This document shows positions 1-11,700 of a stretch of 64,000 nucleotides of DNA, one piece after another. Numbering within the stretch: the stretch's first letter is position 1; each line of letters begins with the position of its first letter. The notes below the pieces were generated by a model. That model was given only the letters and a program-made list of their open reading frames with translations, was not told the DNA's origin and searched no databases. Made by a program: the position numbers and the translations under genes. Where the stretch lies: NCBI GenBank assembly GCA_002633025.1, contig NMRB01002052.1:6961-70960 (forward strand), read 5' to 3'. The DNA comes from Notospermus geniculatus (Eukaryota > Nemertea > Pilidiophora > Heteronemertea > Lineidae).

Positions 1-1017
1 AAAAAAAGGAACCACATTTAATGAATATTGACACCGTCTTGCCGACTAAGTGGTTGCAGCGCTCAGCGTTTCTCTATCAAGCTTACTTGCAACGCCTGGC
101 GTCGGCTGTTTCTTCAACCTGTTCAGTTTTCCTGCAATTCTTCCGAGGTGTTCCGTTTTCTGATAACTTCAAATAATCGATAGCACGCCTCGTCGATGAC
201 ATATTAGTCTGTTGTCTGAAGATAAGACTGGGCTAGGACACCTGTACTGAGTCAGTCGCCCATTTCACGTTGCACCGAAAGCAAGGACGTCGAAGAATCC
301 TCCTATCGAACTCTTCGATATTTCATCATTCGGTTCGTAATTAAGGTTGGTACGGTACTTTAATAACCATCGGTTTCACATTCCTGCGTCATTGCCGTGG
401 TAGGGTCGGCCCATCCCCGGTCTAAAGCCCTGTTTCCACTAGGCAGGTGTGAAGGGAAATAATGTCCTAGGAAAAACTGTCCGGGGAACAAAAGATCCTA
501 TTGTTACATTTATCTCTGACAATTGGTTTCTATACCCATGCCGCTTAATCCGTCATTCAACAATAGAAGTGGGCACTTTTTACAGGGGGATACTATTTAC
601 TGCTACACCTGTTTCCCGCATTGCGTTTTGCGATTTCACAGGGTTTTGGATAATCCTTCGATGGTTTAACATTATATGGCGCGTTTATTGTCCCAATGCC
701 TGTGAAAACTGCCCCGGCGCCGCAAAACCGCTTGCAGAAACGGGTCTAGTGGAAATAGGGCTTAAGTGTCACCAGATCCCGTTCGAATTTGTCGAAACAT
801 CGACCGACTCGGATCCCTCCACCCCAAACGCTTTCCTTCACCGAGAAAAGGTTAATGTTGTTAAGCATCATTATTGCAATATGTAATTCGCATAATTGGT
901 GGCCTAAATGGAGTGAAATTATACAGTTATAGTAAATTACTCTATTACATTTCTTGGAATTACGTGGATATAGGTATTGTGCACAGGATTGGTTAGTCGT
1001 GCAAACGGAGCATTAGT
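1..1017. other. Non-coding sequence, nothing recognised
   Basis: No convincing gene is present. An open frame at 449-886 (+) encodes no recognisable domain, has no splice context that I could find, and is not supported as a gene. Confidence 0.4.
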
Positions 1018-1366
1018 GAGGTTTCGCAAATCTGACGAAACACGAAGTACGAAATACGAAATTCAACTTCAATTCCACGACCTAATGTATACCTGGAGAT
1101 GGTTGCTTCCACAAATGTCTTGAATTTTTAAATTTCCACTTCGTAACGAAAGATACATGTAAATTTCAAAGTTTATTATACACCGTAACTCTATCGGTCT
1201 TACGTCATACGCTAAAAAACACTCTTGCAGCAGGCGATATTCGTGGTACCACGGACCTGCAGGTCCGTGGTGGTACCAACCATCTCCTGAAAAGTGAATT
1301 ACATTACGTCATGGAAATGGAGTCCAATTTCGTATTTTGCGTGTTTCGTCAGATTTGCGAAACCTC
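1018..1366. mobile_element. MITE, family A, copy 1
   Basis: The ends are inverted copies: the left end starts gaggtttcgcaaatctgac and the right end is its reverse complement ending in aacctc. The arms continue inwards imperfectly (cgaagtacgaaat, then tggagatggttg near 1100 and ccatctcctga near 1280). No coding capacity is present, so it is a non-autonomous DNA transposon. A second copy lies at 8146-8530. The target duplication could not be defined. Confidence 0.75.
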
Positions 1367-1494
1367 AGCATAAATTGGCGACAGAGGGCGAAGTCCATAA
1401 TCCCGACTGTCCAGCGGCGCAACCGCCGCCGAACTTTGAAAACGGAGAGGTTTCATCACTCTCCCCTTTTTACGCCGCTTCCAACACCACCACA

Positions 1495-1540
1495 CTTAGT
1501 CTCGTAAGATTTCTTGCGCAAGTTGGCTCTCTCTGTTGGA
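1495..1540 (+). repeat. Fragment of family B MITE end
   Basis: The string gcgcaagttggctctct resembles the terminal part of the family B elements at 5430-5786, 15208-15375 and 19265-19450. Only one end is visible here. Confidence 0.45.
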
Positions 1541-1589
1541 CAAAACTGTCTGCAGTCAAAATGACGAACTTTGGTTCGTTTTCCATTTA

Positions 1590-1743
1590 TCACCAAACTG
1601 AGTATCTAATTCGTCGAAATGACAAATCCACGGTTCGTCATTTTGACGAACCCTTCTTGTATCTCAAACAATCTCTAACAAGGTTCGTCAAAATGACGAA
1701 CCGTGGATTGTCATTTCGACGAATTAGATACTCAGTTTGGTGA
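1590..1743. repeat. Foldback element with arms of about 63 bp
   Basis: The left arm runs from tcaccaaactgagtatcta and the right arm ends tagatactcagtttggtga. The two are near-perfect reverse complements around a short loop, and both contain ttcgtcattttgacgaa. It could form a long hairpin. No protein is encoded. Confidence 0.85.
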
Positions 1744-2918
1744 TACATGTAGGCCTAAATGGAAAGCGAATTCAACCTAAGTTCGTCATTTTGACGAAGC
1801 AGAGTTTTTCAGTGTAGTTCCAAGCACAGGGCGCCCACTTTTTTCTCAAATCCCGATCCACTCCTGGTCGACTGGAATGATTTTGTGACAGACCGTTGCC
1901 AACCAACGATCGGCGCCATACACATTTAGACGAAAAAGTGCAAAATATATATCAGTTTATCATGGCATATTATCGCACGTTACCTAACGAGTTATTATCA
2001 CCAACGCGTCGGGACGAACGGACCGGTGTAGTTTATCGCGATTGGTTATAGGGCAACAATTATTCTTTTTCCAGTGAGGACCTATTGTCCTCAACAAAAG
2101 TGTCATAAATGGAGAAAATTCTTCCTTGTTGCTTTTCAAAATTGCGCGATAAGCACACGAGAACATTATTTACGATGATTTCTTTGCAATGACGGCGGGG
2201 CGTTCATTTCTATTGCTCAAATGCGTGTCGTCTGCTAAAGAATACTTAGATATCGTCTTTTATACCAATGAAGGTGGACGTATTGTTAGGAGAATAATCG
2301 TCGACACGCTTTGGATCCGACTCCAAATAGCAAATCAACCGAATCCAGTGTTAGCATGTTTCCCAAGTGCTCTATCGTCTGCTAACTCGTTTCGCTTTGT
2401 TTTTTCGGGTGTGTATAAAAATATCGTGACATCTCGAGCCGCCAGGTTCTTGATTTGTTTTTATTCTCGTTTCAGCACTGCCGCTACGAATTGGCAGGCA
2501 CGGGCTGCAAGTCTACTGGTGTAACTAGAGCCGAGTGATTATTCTCTGTACAGAGCGTACGGCCTGGATGAGTGTGAGATGTAAGTGCCATATATACATT
2601 TTCCTGATATACGCGAACGTACGGCATGTACGGGCTGTCTACCTAAGCGATCGAGCTCCGACGGAGGATATAGACAACGTTCGAACGGTACGGTTCAACC
2701 CGACTTTCCCTGTTCAAACATTCATTATGTGGACTTGACTTTCACCGGGTATGGATTCACCAGTTTTCTTCAGTTTGCTGTTTGTTCTCTGTTAAACAAC
2801 GCGCGGACTTCGGCAAACATTTACTCTTCGCTGTGTGTGGAAACCCAAGTGTATGCTGAGCGGCTATCTAGGTTAGTTGGTCTAAAACAAAAACCTGTTG
2901 GCCACCATATTGGATTTT
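1744..2918. other. Intergenic sequence, possible 5' region of the next gene
   Basis: Several short open frames occur on both strands but none shows a domain or splice structure. The stretch from about 2520 to 2918 precedes the candidate gene at 2919 and may contain its promoter or upstream exon. No TATA box or core element could be assigned. Confidence 0.3.
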
Positions 2919-3857
2919 ATGCTGTGCGAGAGGCGAGGTATGTATGGGCGGCACAACCCTGGCGCTTACACTGGACGAGGCTGTGGGTTAAGTGCCGTAC
3001 CCAAACCCCCAAAACCTCCTTCATGGCGGGATTTCGACCAGAAACAAAATGGTGCTAAGAACGTTGATTTCACCGACTTGAATCGTGTCCATCGAGCCGG
3101 CCAGGATTTAGAACTAGGCCGCCATCATGGGCATCACCACCACTCCGGACACTCCAAGCCGCCCGCGAAACGGACGAAAGCTAAAATCCACCGGACGAGG
3201 TCCCAAGTCTTGATTCACCAGTCCGAAATCCCCGATGTCGGCGTGACTGTCACATTGGCAGAAACGCATCCAAAGGAGATAGGGCTTAGGAAGAAATACT
3301 ATTCAGACGATAGGATTTACCTCGATAATAACGAAAGGTGCAAGGAGTGGTTGGCTGGTGTCCGTGCGTGTGAGCCCTTGGAGGACGTGGCCTTCTCACA
3401 AGGGACGGGCGTGACGGTTGAGGTCCCGGAGGAGAGCTCCCAGTGGACCAACTCAGAAAACATAAGACCGCCTAATAATACTAGCAGCAGTGATTCTTCG
3501 TCGACGGAGGGTGAGCCCCCTCCCGACAGAGGAGGGCTAGGAATCGATAGTGGTGTAAATTTAATATCTGACCGGACTAAACTTCTAGATAGGGTTCACG
3601 TGCAGACAAGTCCCCGGCAGGAACACTATAGTCCGTCGGACGATCTTGAGGTGGGGGACTCTAAAATTTCTGAAGGAATACGTGAAGTGAAGGTTTCCCC
3701 TCGGAGTAGGCCTACGAATGAGAAACATGATTCTGACGATGCCAATACGAAAGGAGGATCTCGAGGAGGGTCGACGAGGTCTGGCTGCGTGTCAGCGACT
3801 GTAGGCTCGTCCTCCTCCGATTTACCACGAGTTGAAGTGCACACAGGATTATCATGA
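2919..3857 (+). CDS. Hypothetical protein, His- and Ser/Pro-rich, single exon
   Basis: The frame from the first ATG encodes about 312 aa (MLCERRGMYGRHNPGAY...) and ends at TGA 3855-3857. I do not recognise the family. Visible features are a Pro patch (PKPPKPPSWRDFD) near residue 35, a His run (HHGHHHHSGH) near residue 70, a basic KPPAKRTKAK segment, a stretch that looks globular (RKKYYSDDRIYLDNNERCKEWLAGVRACEPLED), and a long Ser/Asp/Gly-rich C-terminal half that is probably disordered. No signal peptide or membrane segment is evident. Codon use is balanced and GC is higher than the flanks, which supports real coding. It may be a single-exon host gene or the last exon of a longer one. Confidence 0.55.
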   Translation: MLCERRGMYGRHNPGAYTGRGCGLSAVPKPPKPPSWRDFDQKQNGAKNVDFTDLNRVHRAGQDLELGRHHGHHHHSGHSKPPAKRTKAKIHRTRSQVLIHQSEIPDVGVTVTLAETHPKEIGLRKKYYSDDRIYLDNNERCKEWLAGVRACEPLEDVAFSQGTGVTVEVPEESSQWTNSENIRPPNNTSSSDSSSTEGEPPPDRGGLGIDSGVNLISDRTKLLDRVHVQTSPRQEHYSPSDDLEVGDSKISEGIREVKVSPRSRPTNEKHDSDDANTKGGSRGGSTRSGCVSATVGSSSSDLPRVEVHTGLS

Positions 3858-4300
3858 TGATAACATCGTTAGATTTCAGTGAAATATCTCTGGGACAGGG
3901 TGGGAACTCTTCCAAGCAAACATGTTATTCACCGCTTTCTGGTATTCACTGCCAAGGCATCAGGTCAGGACACCTGTCAAAAATAACCACTTGTGATTGG
4001 TTCGATGGTGACATCAGCCACGGTGAAGCAGGATTTGACCTCTCTGATTGGACAAACCTCAGGAAGTAAACTGCTAAAGTAATAATGTTAAAAAAATCGC
4101 GCCATTGGTGATTTTGTACAGAATTTATTAGTGATATGGCCTATTTTGTAGGTCGTTAACCTCGACTCTACCGCTGTAATTAAGCATATTTCATGCTGTT
4201 CCGATATCTGTGATGGAGAATGAGTGAGATATGGCGTCCTTGACTCAACTTTTTGTAATTGCTTTCCACTCTTCTGCATTCAAGCCCTGCAACCTTCCCT
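3858..4300. other. Probable 3' flank, nothing recognised
   Basis: No domain-bearing frame, RNA gene or clear repeat is visible between the candidate gene and the family B remnant that begins near 4300. Confidence 0.35.
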
Positions 4301-4301
4301 G

Positions 4302-4555
4302 CGAATTGGCTCTCAATAGGCCACTTTCGAAAGTCTTCAGCGGGTAATAACAACATCCTCGCCCCAGGTCAAAACGTGAGTGGTGTTCATGTACATGTAC
4401 GTGTGCATTTTGACCTGGGGCGAGGATATTGTTATTACCCGCTGAAGACTTTCGAAAGAAGCCTATTTGTTGGTTTCCTTTTACCGCTTACGACTGTCCA
4501 TAGTGTTCTATGGTTGTGATGCCCGTTGAGAGCCAGCTCTCTGGCGGTCTGTTTT
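4302..4555. mobile_element. Family B MITE copy split by a foldback insertion
   Basis: The left part ends gcgaattggctctc (4302-4315). The right part resumes tttgttggtttcctt (about 4466 onward) and continues through tagtgttctatgg to gagagccagctctc. The intact copy at 5430-5786 reads ggctctctatttgttgg across the same point, so this copy was interrupted by the foldback at 4315-4467. Confidence 0.6.
4315..4467. mobile_element. Foldback element nested in family B
   Basis: The arms read ggccactttcgaaagtcttc and the reverse complement gaagactttcgaaag, continuing through gcgggtaataacaa and cctcgccccaggtcaaaa. Arm length is about 60 bp with a central loop rich in acatgtac. No coding capacity. Confidence 0.8.
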
Positions 4556-5429
4556 TCTGGCTGCAAGGACAGGCATGACAGGATGAAAGCAGAAGAAGCG
4601 AACTCAAAATGTCACTGGGAAAATTTAGATTGCTTCGTAGGCTGCCACGCCGAACAGATTCATTTCCTCGAGAAGAAAATGCAAGTAACTGTCCTGGATG
4701 TATCAGTAGGGCCTACCTTTCTGGATTGTTCCGATTATGGGACGATGTCCCAGGAACGCCAAGATTATTCCTTATGTAATTCGGGTTCAACAATCGGGTT
4801 GCATCATGCAGTATTGGCGAAAATGGCAGCAAAGTTGGCATATTTTGACAGATAGGACGGGTTCAGTGTCTGGGCCCGCCTAAATCGACTAGGCCTACCA
4901 TATGGTGTTTTGGTCAAGGCAACCCAAATTTATGGGTGGGCCGTTTTTTTTCTACGCATTGTCGAGGGTATTTTGTGTCCCCGTTCTCCAACTGCTGAAT
5001 TGTTAAAATTGGAGGCGATGCTGAGGGAATCCACGCTGCTGCATTTGTGGCAGCAGCAGGCGTGTGTGGGACGCACAGTAGGCCTGCAACAACCACTCTA
5101 CATGTACAGCAGCTCTATCTGTATTGTAGACTGATATCTCTGCTGTCAATGCAAAGTGTCAATCCCTTATCTTGGCATTTAAAAACGCATGTTTTTTTCC
5201 TCATTAATTACACTGTACTTTCCTGGCTGTGATAGACGGGTGACCTACATGATGAGACCCGACGGAAAACAATGATCATTGTACTCGAGTTGGCCTTCCA
5301 TATAGGCCAGCGGTAGAAAATTGTTTGTGTAGGCCTAATTTCCCAAAACAAACATTGAGAAATGCGATGGTCTGGAGAAACAGGGAATAAAGTGACGCTA
5401 CAGAAAGGCTATTTTGTTCTTCTATAACG
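4556..5429. other. Non-coding, nothing recognised
   Basis: Short open frames at about 4526-4855 and 4910-5134 (+) have no domain, no splice support and overlap frames on the other strand. No RNA gene was seen. Confidence 0.3.
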
Positions 5430-5786
5430 GTGATGCTCCACCACGTGAGTTTTCTCGTGCGATTTGGCTCTCTATTTGTTGGTTTCCTTACGGCTTACGC
5501 GGAGACCAACGGCGTTAACGACAACCCATAGTTTTCTATGGTGGTGACACGAGTGCCCATGTTTTCTATGGTTGCGATACGAGTGCCCATAGTTTTCTAT
5601 GGTTGTGACACGACTGCCCATAGTTTTCTATGGTTGCAATACGACTGCCCATAGTTTTCTATGGTTGCGATATGACTCCCCATAGTTGTCTATGGTTGCG
5701 ATACGACTGCCCATAGTTTTCTATGGTTGCGATGCCCGTAGAGAGCCAGCTCGCAAGAGAAAACTCTAAAAAGTGGAGCGGCACAG
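5430..5786. mobile_element. MITE family B, full copy with internal minisatellite
   Basis: The left terminus (gctccac, then gagttttctcgtgcgat and ttggctctct) is mirrored on the right (agagagccagctcgcaagag, aaaactc, gtggagc). The centre is a tandem array. Related copies occur at 4302-4555, 15208-15375 and 19265-19450. Confidence 0.75.
5520..5735 (+). repeat. 31-bp tandem repeat of self-complementary units
   Basis: About seven units of roughly 31 bp each carry cccatagttttctatgg, whose halves ccatag and ctatgg are inverted copies, followed by ttgcgatacgactg. The array sits inside the family B element. Confidence 0.85.
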
Positions 5787-6073
5787 CATCATCTGCTACA
5801 TGTATTGCCAGTCCGGACGATGGCGAATTTGTTCGGTCAACAACCTAGCAATCAGCGATTCAGTGTCATCCTTTTACTGTTGGGGGTAAATACATATATA
5901 GCGGGATACGGTCAGACTTTTGGCATGAGATGCCCGAGAGCTGTTCTCTACATCCATTCAAAAAATTCGTTACTACGATTTCAACAACATGCCCAGAACT
6001 GGCTTGCCCGCGGTTTGGCCTTGCAAACCGGAACAACATGATTACACAAACGTTGAACCTAAATCTACATGTA

Positions 6074-6559
6074 CCGTATTTATGCGTATTTTAGCACACT
6101 GCGCTTATAATCGACGTGCGCTAAAATTCGAATATAAGCACAGTGCGCTTAAATTCGAACAAAAAGTGATGTGGCCAATGATTCCAAAAAAAATCATCCA
6201 TTTTGTTTAGCGTACCGCATCTTGTAGGCCTACAGCCAAAGCGAATCTGATAGAGTTCGCATCAAACATTCATGTAGACTACTCGTCAAGTCCCGGCGGC
6301 GGGGGTCAGTTAGCCGATCGCCGACAACGACTGCAGTGTCTCATGCCGACAAGAGTAGGCCTACCCTAACCAATGGATTAATTATCGTTTGTATAGAATG
6401 AGATGACATTCTAAAGAATCGGTTTCCAAAGAAGTTGTTTAGTTCCTGAAAAGTATAAGCGCATGTGCTTATAATCGGGCGAAACGAAGGCAGAAAAAAG
6501 GCCTTAAAACAAGCGATTTTCGTTTATATGCGCATGTGCTTGAATACGCATAAATACGG
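6074..6559. mobile_element. MITE with TA target duplication
   Basis: The element begins ccgtatttatgcgtatt and ends aatacgcataaatacgg, flanked by TA on both sides (6072-6073 and 6560-6561). Subterminal repeats gcacagtgcgctt and gcgcatgtgctt are inverted as well. This fits a Tc1/mariner-type non-autonomous element. Confidence 0.75.
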
Positions 6560-6836
6560 TATGTCAATCTCATGTCACAGGCCCTGCAAATCTCTAGTTC
6601 ATGATTTCAGATAGATTTATTATGAAGTCTATAAGGCCTATTAGCAGAGGAAAAAACTTTATTCCGCCTCGGGCAATCCTCTTTAGAAATGTTAATCTGC
6701 TATATGACCTAAGACACCTAGTTTGTTTGGGGTTTAAATGTTCACATTTTGTATTTTGTTTTTCTTCTGAGATTGACAATTCGCGATCTTTGGTATAATC
6801 GAGATCGAAGCAATGCCTGCTGATATTCTTAGCAAG

Positions 6837-7299
6837 GCCACGTTTTTTTTATTCTTTGGTTTACGGGCCTGCCGACGTGGCAAAATGCCATATCGAAAAA
6901 AATAAAATTGGGAAAATCAGTTTCTTTTATTGCCGCCGAAGTTCCCGATGTGCAAATGAGGTTTTATGAGGGGGAAAAACAAGCAAATGGAGGTTTTTTT
7001 CTTCCCGCCGACCAGGATTTCAGCAGTCACGACAGCTAAAATATGCCCAACCAACTAGAAAAAGGAAGTTAGTATAAATGGTTAGAGTACATGTAAATGT
7101 AGGAAAAGAGAAAGCAGAAAAGAGGCATTTATATGGATTTTTTTTGGTTTTTTATTTCCTCCGATTTGTCTAACATGTCATTCTAAAGCTGAAAATGAAA
7201 AAAAAGAAATGAACCGAAGTTTTTTGAAATTTTTATTTCGTCCTCCGTATCTGGGCTCAAAATCTTTGTGCCCGTAAACCAAAGAATATAACCGTGGCC
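6837..7299. mobile_element. MITE, about 460 bp
   Basis: The left end attctttggtttacgggc is mirrored by gcccgtaaaccaaagaat on the right, with outer ggccacg / cgtggcc. The interior is A/T-rich and non-coding. Confidence 0.75.
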
Positions 7300-8003
7300 A
7301 AAGCCATGGTCACAGGATATGTTTATTTCAACGCATGACGTACTGGGTTAAATCCAAGGCCTAGTATTTGTGACCGTGTTTGCCACAAAATGGAACTGGG
7401 GCCTGAGAATCCAGAACGCGTCTCTACGCCAACTGCTGTGTGAGAGATAGGCCTACAACAATGACGTACATTTCACCCAAAATGGCCCTGGTATCCGTAC
7501 ATTTTAACACGATATACCACGGCCTAGATATATACGTGGTGAAATAGAGTGGGGTCATCTTTATCGAGTGTTTTCCCGTCACGATCGACAATGTCTTTGG
7601 ACTATTCAGTTCACTTGGAGAGAAGATCCGCCGCATACAATGCTTGGTGAACCATCATTATTCTTTTCCTATGCTGTCACACGTAGCTTTGGCCTAGTTG
7701 TGCTCGCTGTGATATATAAGCCTTTGTCTTCCTTTATAAGGCCCTGTTTCCTTTCTTATGCATTTATTGTTCCGCTGAGAGGCATTGTGTGCTAAATAAA
7801 ACATAGCTGTTGATATCAGGCCTATCAGGCTAACGCCCGGAACTCCATAGCGTAGGCCTGAAGTGTGACAGTCTGGCACCGGAGAAATTTTGGCATAAAC
7901 CTGTGGCATTATACCGGTAGTCAGCAAAGCAGCACCGTCCTCCAGTTCTTCAAAGAGCCCTTCCCAATCGTGCCGATACTTCGGACGATTCGTGATATTT
8001 TGC
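7300..8003. other. Non-coding, nothing recognised
   Basis: Only short open frames without domains. The interval contains several aggcct palindromes but no definable element. Confidence 0.3.
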
Positions 8004-8146
8004 GAATATTAGGGAGTTTTCGCAAAGCCGCCGAAACGCCAACGCGAACGCCAAACCCATTGTTCGATGCCACGAAACGCGCACCGAACAAAAGGTCAGA
8101 CATTCGCGTTGGCGTTTTGGGGGCTTTGCAAAAACTATGTTAATAG
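8004..8146. repeat. Foldback repeat
   Basis: gccgaaacgccaacgcgaa near 8030 pairs with tcgcgttggcgttttggg near 8103, with outer arms attagggagttttcgcaaag and gctttgcaaaaac. The element directly abuts the family A MITE copy 2. Confidence 0.65.
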
Positions 8147-8530
8147 GGAAGTTCCGCACATCTGACGAAAAACGAAGTACGAAATTGGACTTCATTTCCA
8201 TGACGTAATACATTTCTGGAGACGGTTGGTACCACAAATATCGCCTGCTGTAAGAGCGTCTTTCAGCGTATGACGGTAGACCGACAGCGTTACGGTGTAT
8301 ATTAAACTTCGAGATTCATCTTTCGTTTACACTTCGTACATACGAAGTGGAAATTTATAAATTCAAGATGCACCATAACTCTTTCAGTCTTACATATGAC
8401 ATGCTAAAAGACGCACTTGCAGCAGGGACATTTGCGGTACCACCCATCTCCAGAAATACATTAGGTCCTAGAAATGAAGTTGAATTTCGTATCTCGTACT
8501 TCGTTTTTCGTCAGATTTGCGAAACCTCCC
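8146..8530. mobile_element. MITE, family A, copy 2
   Basis: The end cacatctgacgaaaaacga is mirrored by tcgtttttcgtcagatttg at the right edge. The interior shares tggagacggttggtacca and ccatctccag with the copy at 1018-1366. Confidence 0.75.
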
Positions 8531-9988
8531 AAATAGCCCCTATCGGAAACTTCAACGCTAAAGCCAGGAATCCACCATTGATTTTCAAGCTGATTTTGCC
8601 TTGCGACTGCTTTGCAACTGGGCACTCGATCGCCGTAGTGGACTCGCTCAGTCGGCAATCGGTATCAGTTCCTCGCGATCGTATTCAATCGCAGGTAGCA
8701 GGTTGCGAAGCAAGTCGCAACGCAGAAAATCAGCGGTGGATTCCTAGCTTTAAACGTAAGGGATTCAGCATGACGTTGAAAGAATGCATCTGAAGACCAA
8801 TTCACGTCGGTCTCCTCAGTTTTGCAAACTGTCACTAGACGTTTCAAGGATTTGACGGAGCCTCCTATCATGAGGATTCTGGACAGGACCTCTCTAGCGC
8901 TCGCTCCCAACGCCACTTTCGCGCGCGCGGGTGACGTCCGGAGCGAGCGCTTAGAGCGCGCGCGCGAAATCATCAGGATGGACAAATTGCTTGGGCACGT
9001 GGCGACTTCCACAGCAAACCAACTGCCCCATAAACTTAGCATTCAAGAAAGGTTTCTGGCGTGTCCTGAAAGCGCTATTGTATTTCTATCACCAATGGCG
9101 TGGCCAGCCACAAAGCTGGTTTGGGCCAAAAGGTGAAGAAGTGCAATGCCATCTTTTGCAAAAGGTACGAACTAATTTGTAGGAGCCTTTCAGAATCGGC
9201 GTCCCACCTGACTATATTGTTAATTTAAATAAAACCTAGACATTTTCATCAAATTAAGATTCATCTTTACGTTTTTGCCAATGGCAATGGTGTAGAAGGA
9301 GAGAATGGTCCCAAAGAAAAGTGTGCAGTATTCAATAGTCACTGTCTGATGATGGATTGTGGTACCTGGCTGATATATAAATCAATGACCTCCTAACTGA
9401 AACCTTGGAGGAATTATACAACATAATTCCTCCAAGGGCATAGTGAACACAAGTTTCAACTTCTTGAACTACAAAAATGTAGACTTGGACCATTTCAAAA
9501 CACTGGCAGGACAGGACAGCAGCATAAAATCACACAGGCTTTTCATCATACTGTAGTACCATGTGGATGGTTTTTATTGTTCCGTGTGTTCTGTACAGTA
9601 TTCACGTACATACAAAAGAATGATAGCCCCTCAACTCTAGAATCGGAGAATTTAAAGGGAATTAGTCATGGCAGTCAAAATGACACAAAAATAATTTTAC
9701 GGCCCAGGAAATTCACTATTTCAAAATCACGAATTTTGTATTTTAGCGGATTACATCCCTAGATAAAACCTAGATTTGCATTTGACCGTGTTCTAAATGA
9801 TATTCGAAGGCAGCAGAGCCACAGTACCAGAAATGAATTGTCAATGTGGGTACCGGTACTTAATATTAGTAGATTCAAGATGGTGGCGTTTGATTCTCTG
9901 TTCAGACACCTTGACTGACACGACCAGTTCGCTTTAAGAGAATATCAGAGGGTGCACTTAAAACAAATGTCTCAGGGCACACCGAGAG
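8531..9988. other. Non-coding with small foldbacks
   Basis: Besides the foldback at 8556-8756, a GC-rich inverted segment (gcgctcgctcc / ggagcgagcgc) lies at 8898-8960 and a small hairpin (ccttggaggaatta / aattcctccaagg) near 9400-9440. No gene was recognised. Confidence 0.35.
8556..8756. repeat. Foldback repeat
   Basis: aggaatccaccattgatttt pairs with aaaatcagcggtggattcct, and ttgcgactgctttgcaac pairs with gttgcgaagcaagtcgcaa. Long imperfect inverted arms; no coding. Confidence 0.65.
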
Positions 9989-10463
9989 GGTACACTGGTG
10001 GACAGAAATATTAGGTCATTTTCCTCTTTTGCTTTCCTTTTGTCACAAACCACTGGTTATTTTTCTTATTAATCAGAACATTTTTACCTTGGCAAGTGGG
10101 TTATATAATCCCATGAGATTGTCCATGCCAAAGGTTATTGACATGGGGTTGCTGATAGATGAATAACAAAGACAATCATGATGCGCTTCATCCATACTTC
10201 TCCCCTCCAATAGCTTTAGCCTTTGAATTAGATAGGCTTGAATGGTACCCAACATAATTATCTTTGTTGCCCATGGATCAGCAACCAGTTGTCTATAAAC
10301 TTTTGTATGGACAATCAGAGGGGATCATATAACCCACTTTCCAATGTAAAAATGTTCTGATTAATAAGAAAAATAATTAGTGGTTAGAGACAAAAGGAAG
10401 GTACAAGAGGAAAATGGCTTAGAAGTTTGAAAATGTCCTAATATTTCTGTCCACCAGAGTACC
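9989..10463. mobile_element. MITE or foldback, about 475 bp
   Basis: ggtacactggtggacagaaa is mirrored by tttctgtccaccagagtacc. Inner arms also pair: ttaatcagaacatttttac with aaaaatgttctgattaa, and gggttatataatccc with ggatcatataaccc. Confidence 0.8.
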
Positions 10464-11090
10464 TACATGAATTCTGAGGGTACACCCAAAGTCACCCGTA
10501 CTTTAATATGAATGGTTCGACCCGAAAGATCTTGTTTTCCAATGAATATATCAAATTAGGCCTCATCAAATACTCGTTAACGATAATTATGCTGATTAAT
10601 GAGACATATAATGGAAAGAGACTGACAGGTCCAGTTAACAATGTGGAAGCATGTTAAGAGATTTGTTTCATCATTTCACCAATAAATTGAAAACACTACC
10701 TAAAACGTACAAATAAATGCGTAAATAAATGGTATTGCTTACGTTAGGCACTTCTTATAACCTTATAACCCTCTAAATAAGAAAGTGTGTTAAATGCCAA
10801 TACATCAAAGGAGGTCCAGCCACAGTTTATACACACAAAGGGAGTAGATTAGGCCAGCCTTACATATTAGGAAAAAACACCTTCGTTTGATCAGTTATTT
10901 TATGTACAGTACTGCACTGCAATGGTAAAAGGCAGTATAGCCACCTGTATAGAGGGAGGATCATTGATAGTAGTAAAAGCCGTTATATTCTGGACACAGA
11001 ACTGTAGCAGTTACTTCTGTTAACACTCCCCCCACTGAAGAGTGGTGGAGACAACCTTCCCCCATTGAAGGGTAGCGCATTTGTGAGCCG
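10464..11090. other. Non-coding, nothing recognised
   Basis: AT-rich sequence without a domain-bearing frame. Confidence 0.3.
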
Positions 11091-11093
11091 CTC

Positions 11094-11640
11094 TGGCAAA
11101 ACCAGACGCATGTCACTCTTACCTTGGCAGGTTGAGACCAAATGTGACCCGCCCCGGCAAAACCAGTCGCATGTCGCTCTTAGCTTGGCAGGTTGAGACC
11201 AAGGCCCGGTTGCATCAGCTATGCTCAAAGTTACGTTTGAGGTTGACCTCAACTGAGTAATGTGATTTGCCATTACAATTTGAGGTCGAGAACGACTTTA
11301 AGGTTTGCTTGAGAACAAAGTCGACCTCATGTATGACTGGTGCAACCGGGCCTAGAAATGTTGGCCACTTTCAATATTGTCTGCCTGTTATGAAATCTGA
11401 AATAATCTATTTCTTCCTCTTCTGGTGTCATCTTAGTTCGTTCCAGCTCACCTTCTGAACGTCATGCGACTGGTTTTGCCAGAGCGGGTCACAAATGTTT
11501 GTCAGTCTCAATATTGTCTGCCTATTATGAAATCTGAAAGAATCTATTTCTTCTACTAGTATTCTCTCCTGGTGTCATCTCGGTTCTTTCGGCTCACCTT
11601 CTGAGTCAGTGACATGCGACTCTTTTCGCCAGATGGGTCA
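11094..11640. mobile_element. Family C MITE fragments with nested element F
   Basis: Several copies of the family C terminus ctctggcaaaaccagacgc occur here in both orientations (near 11100, 11155, 11465 and 11615). The family C interior (ttggcaggttgagacc; tcatcttagttcgttc) is interrupted by a second inverted-repeat element. Family C also occurs near 25169-25502, 32420-32480, 48140-48180 and 48707-49573. Confidence 0.7.
11203..11353. mobile_element. MITE F nested in family C
   Basis: ggcccggttgcatcag is mirrored by tggtgcaaccgggcc, with inner arms gaggttgacctcaa and ttgaggtcgagaacg. The left junction with family C (gagaccaa then ggcccgg) recurs at about 32410-32430. Confidence 0.65.
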
Positions 11641-11700
11641 CATTTGAATGTATGAGCTAATTAGATAAATAGAACACTTCACCAATAAGGAGATATTTAA

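Noticed and set aside
449-886. 145-aa open frame near the left edge
   Set aside because: No domain, no compositional bias for coding, and no transcript or splice signal visible.
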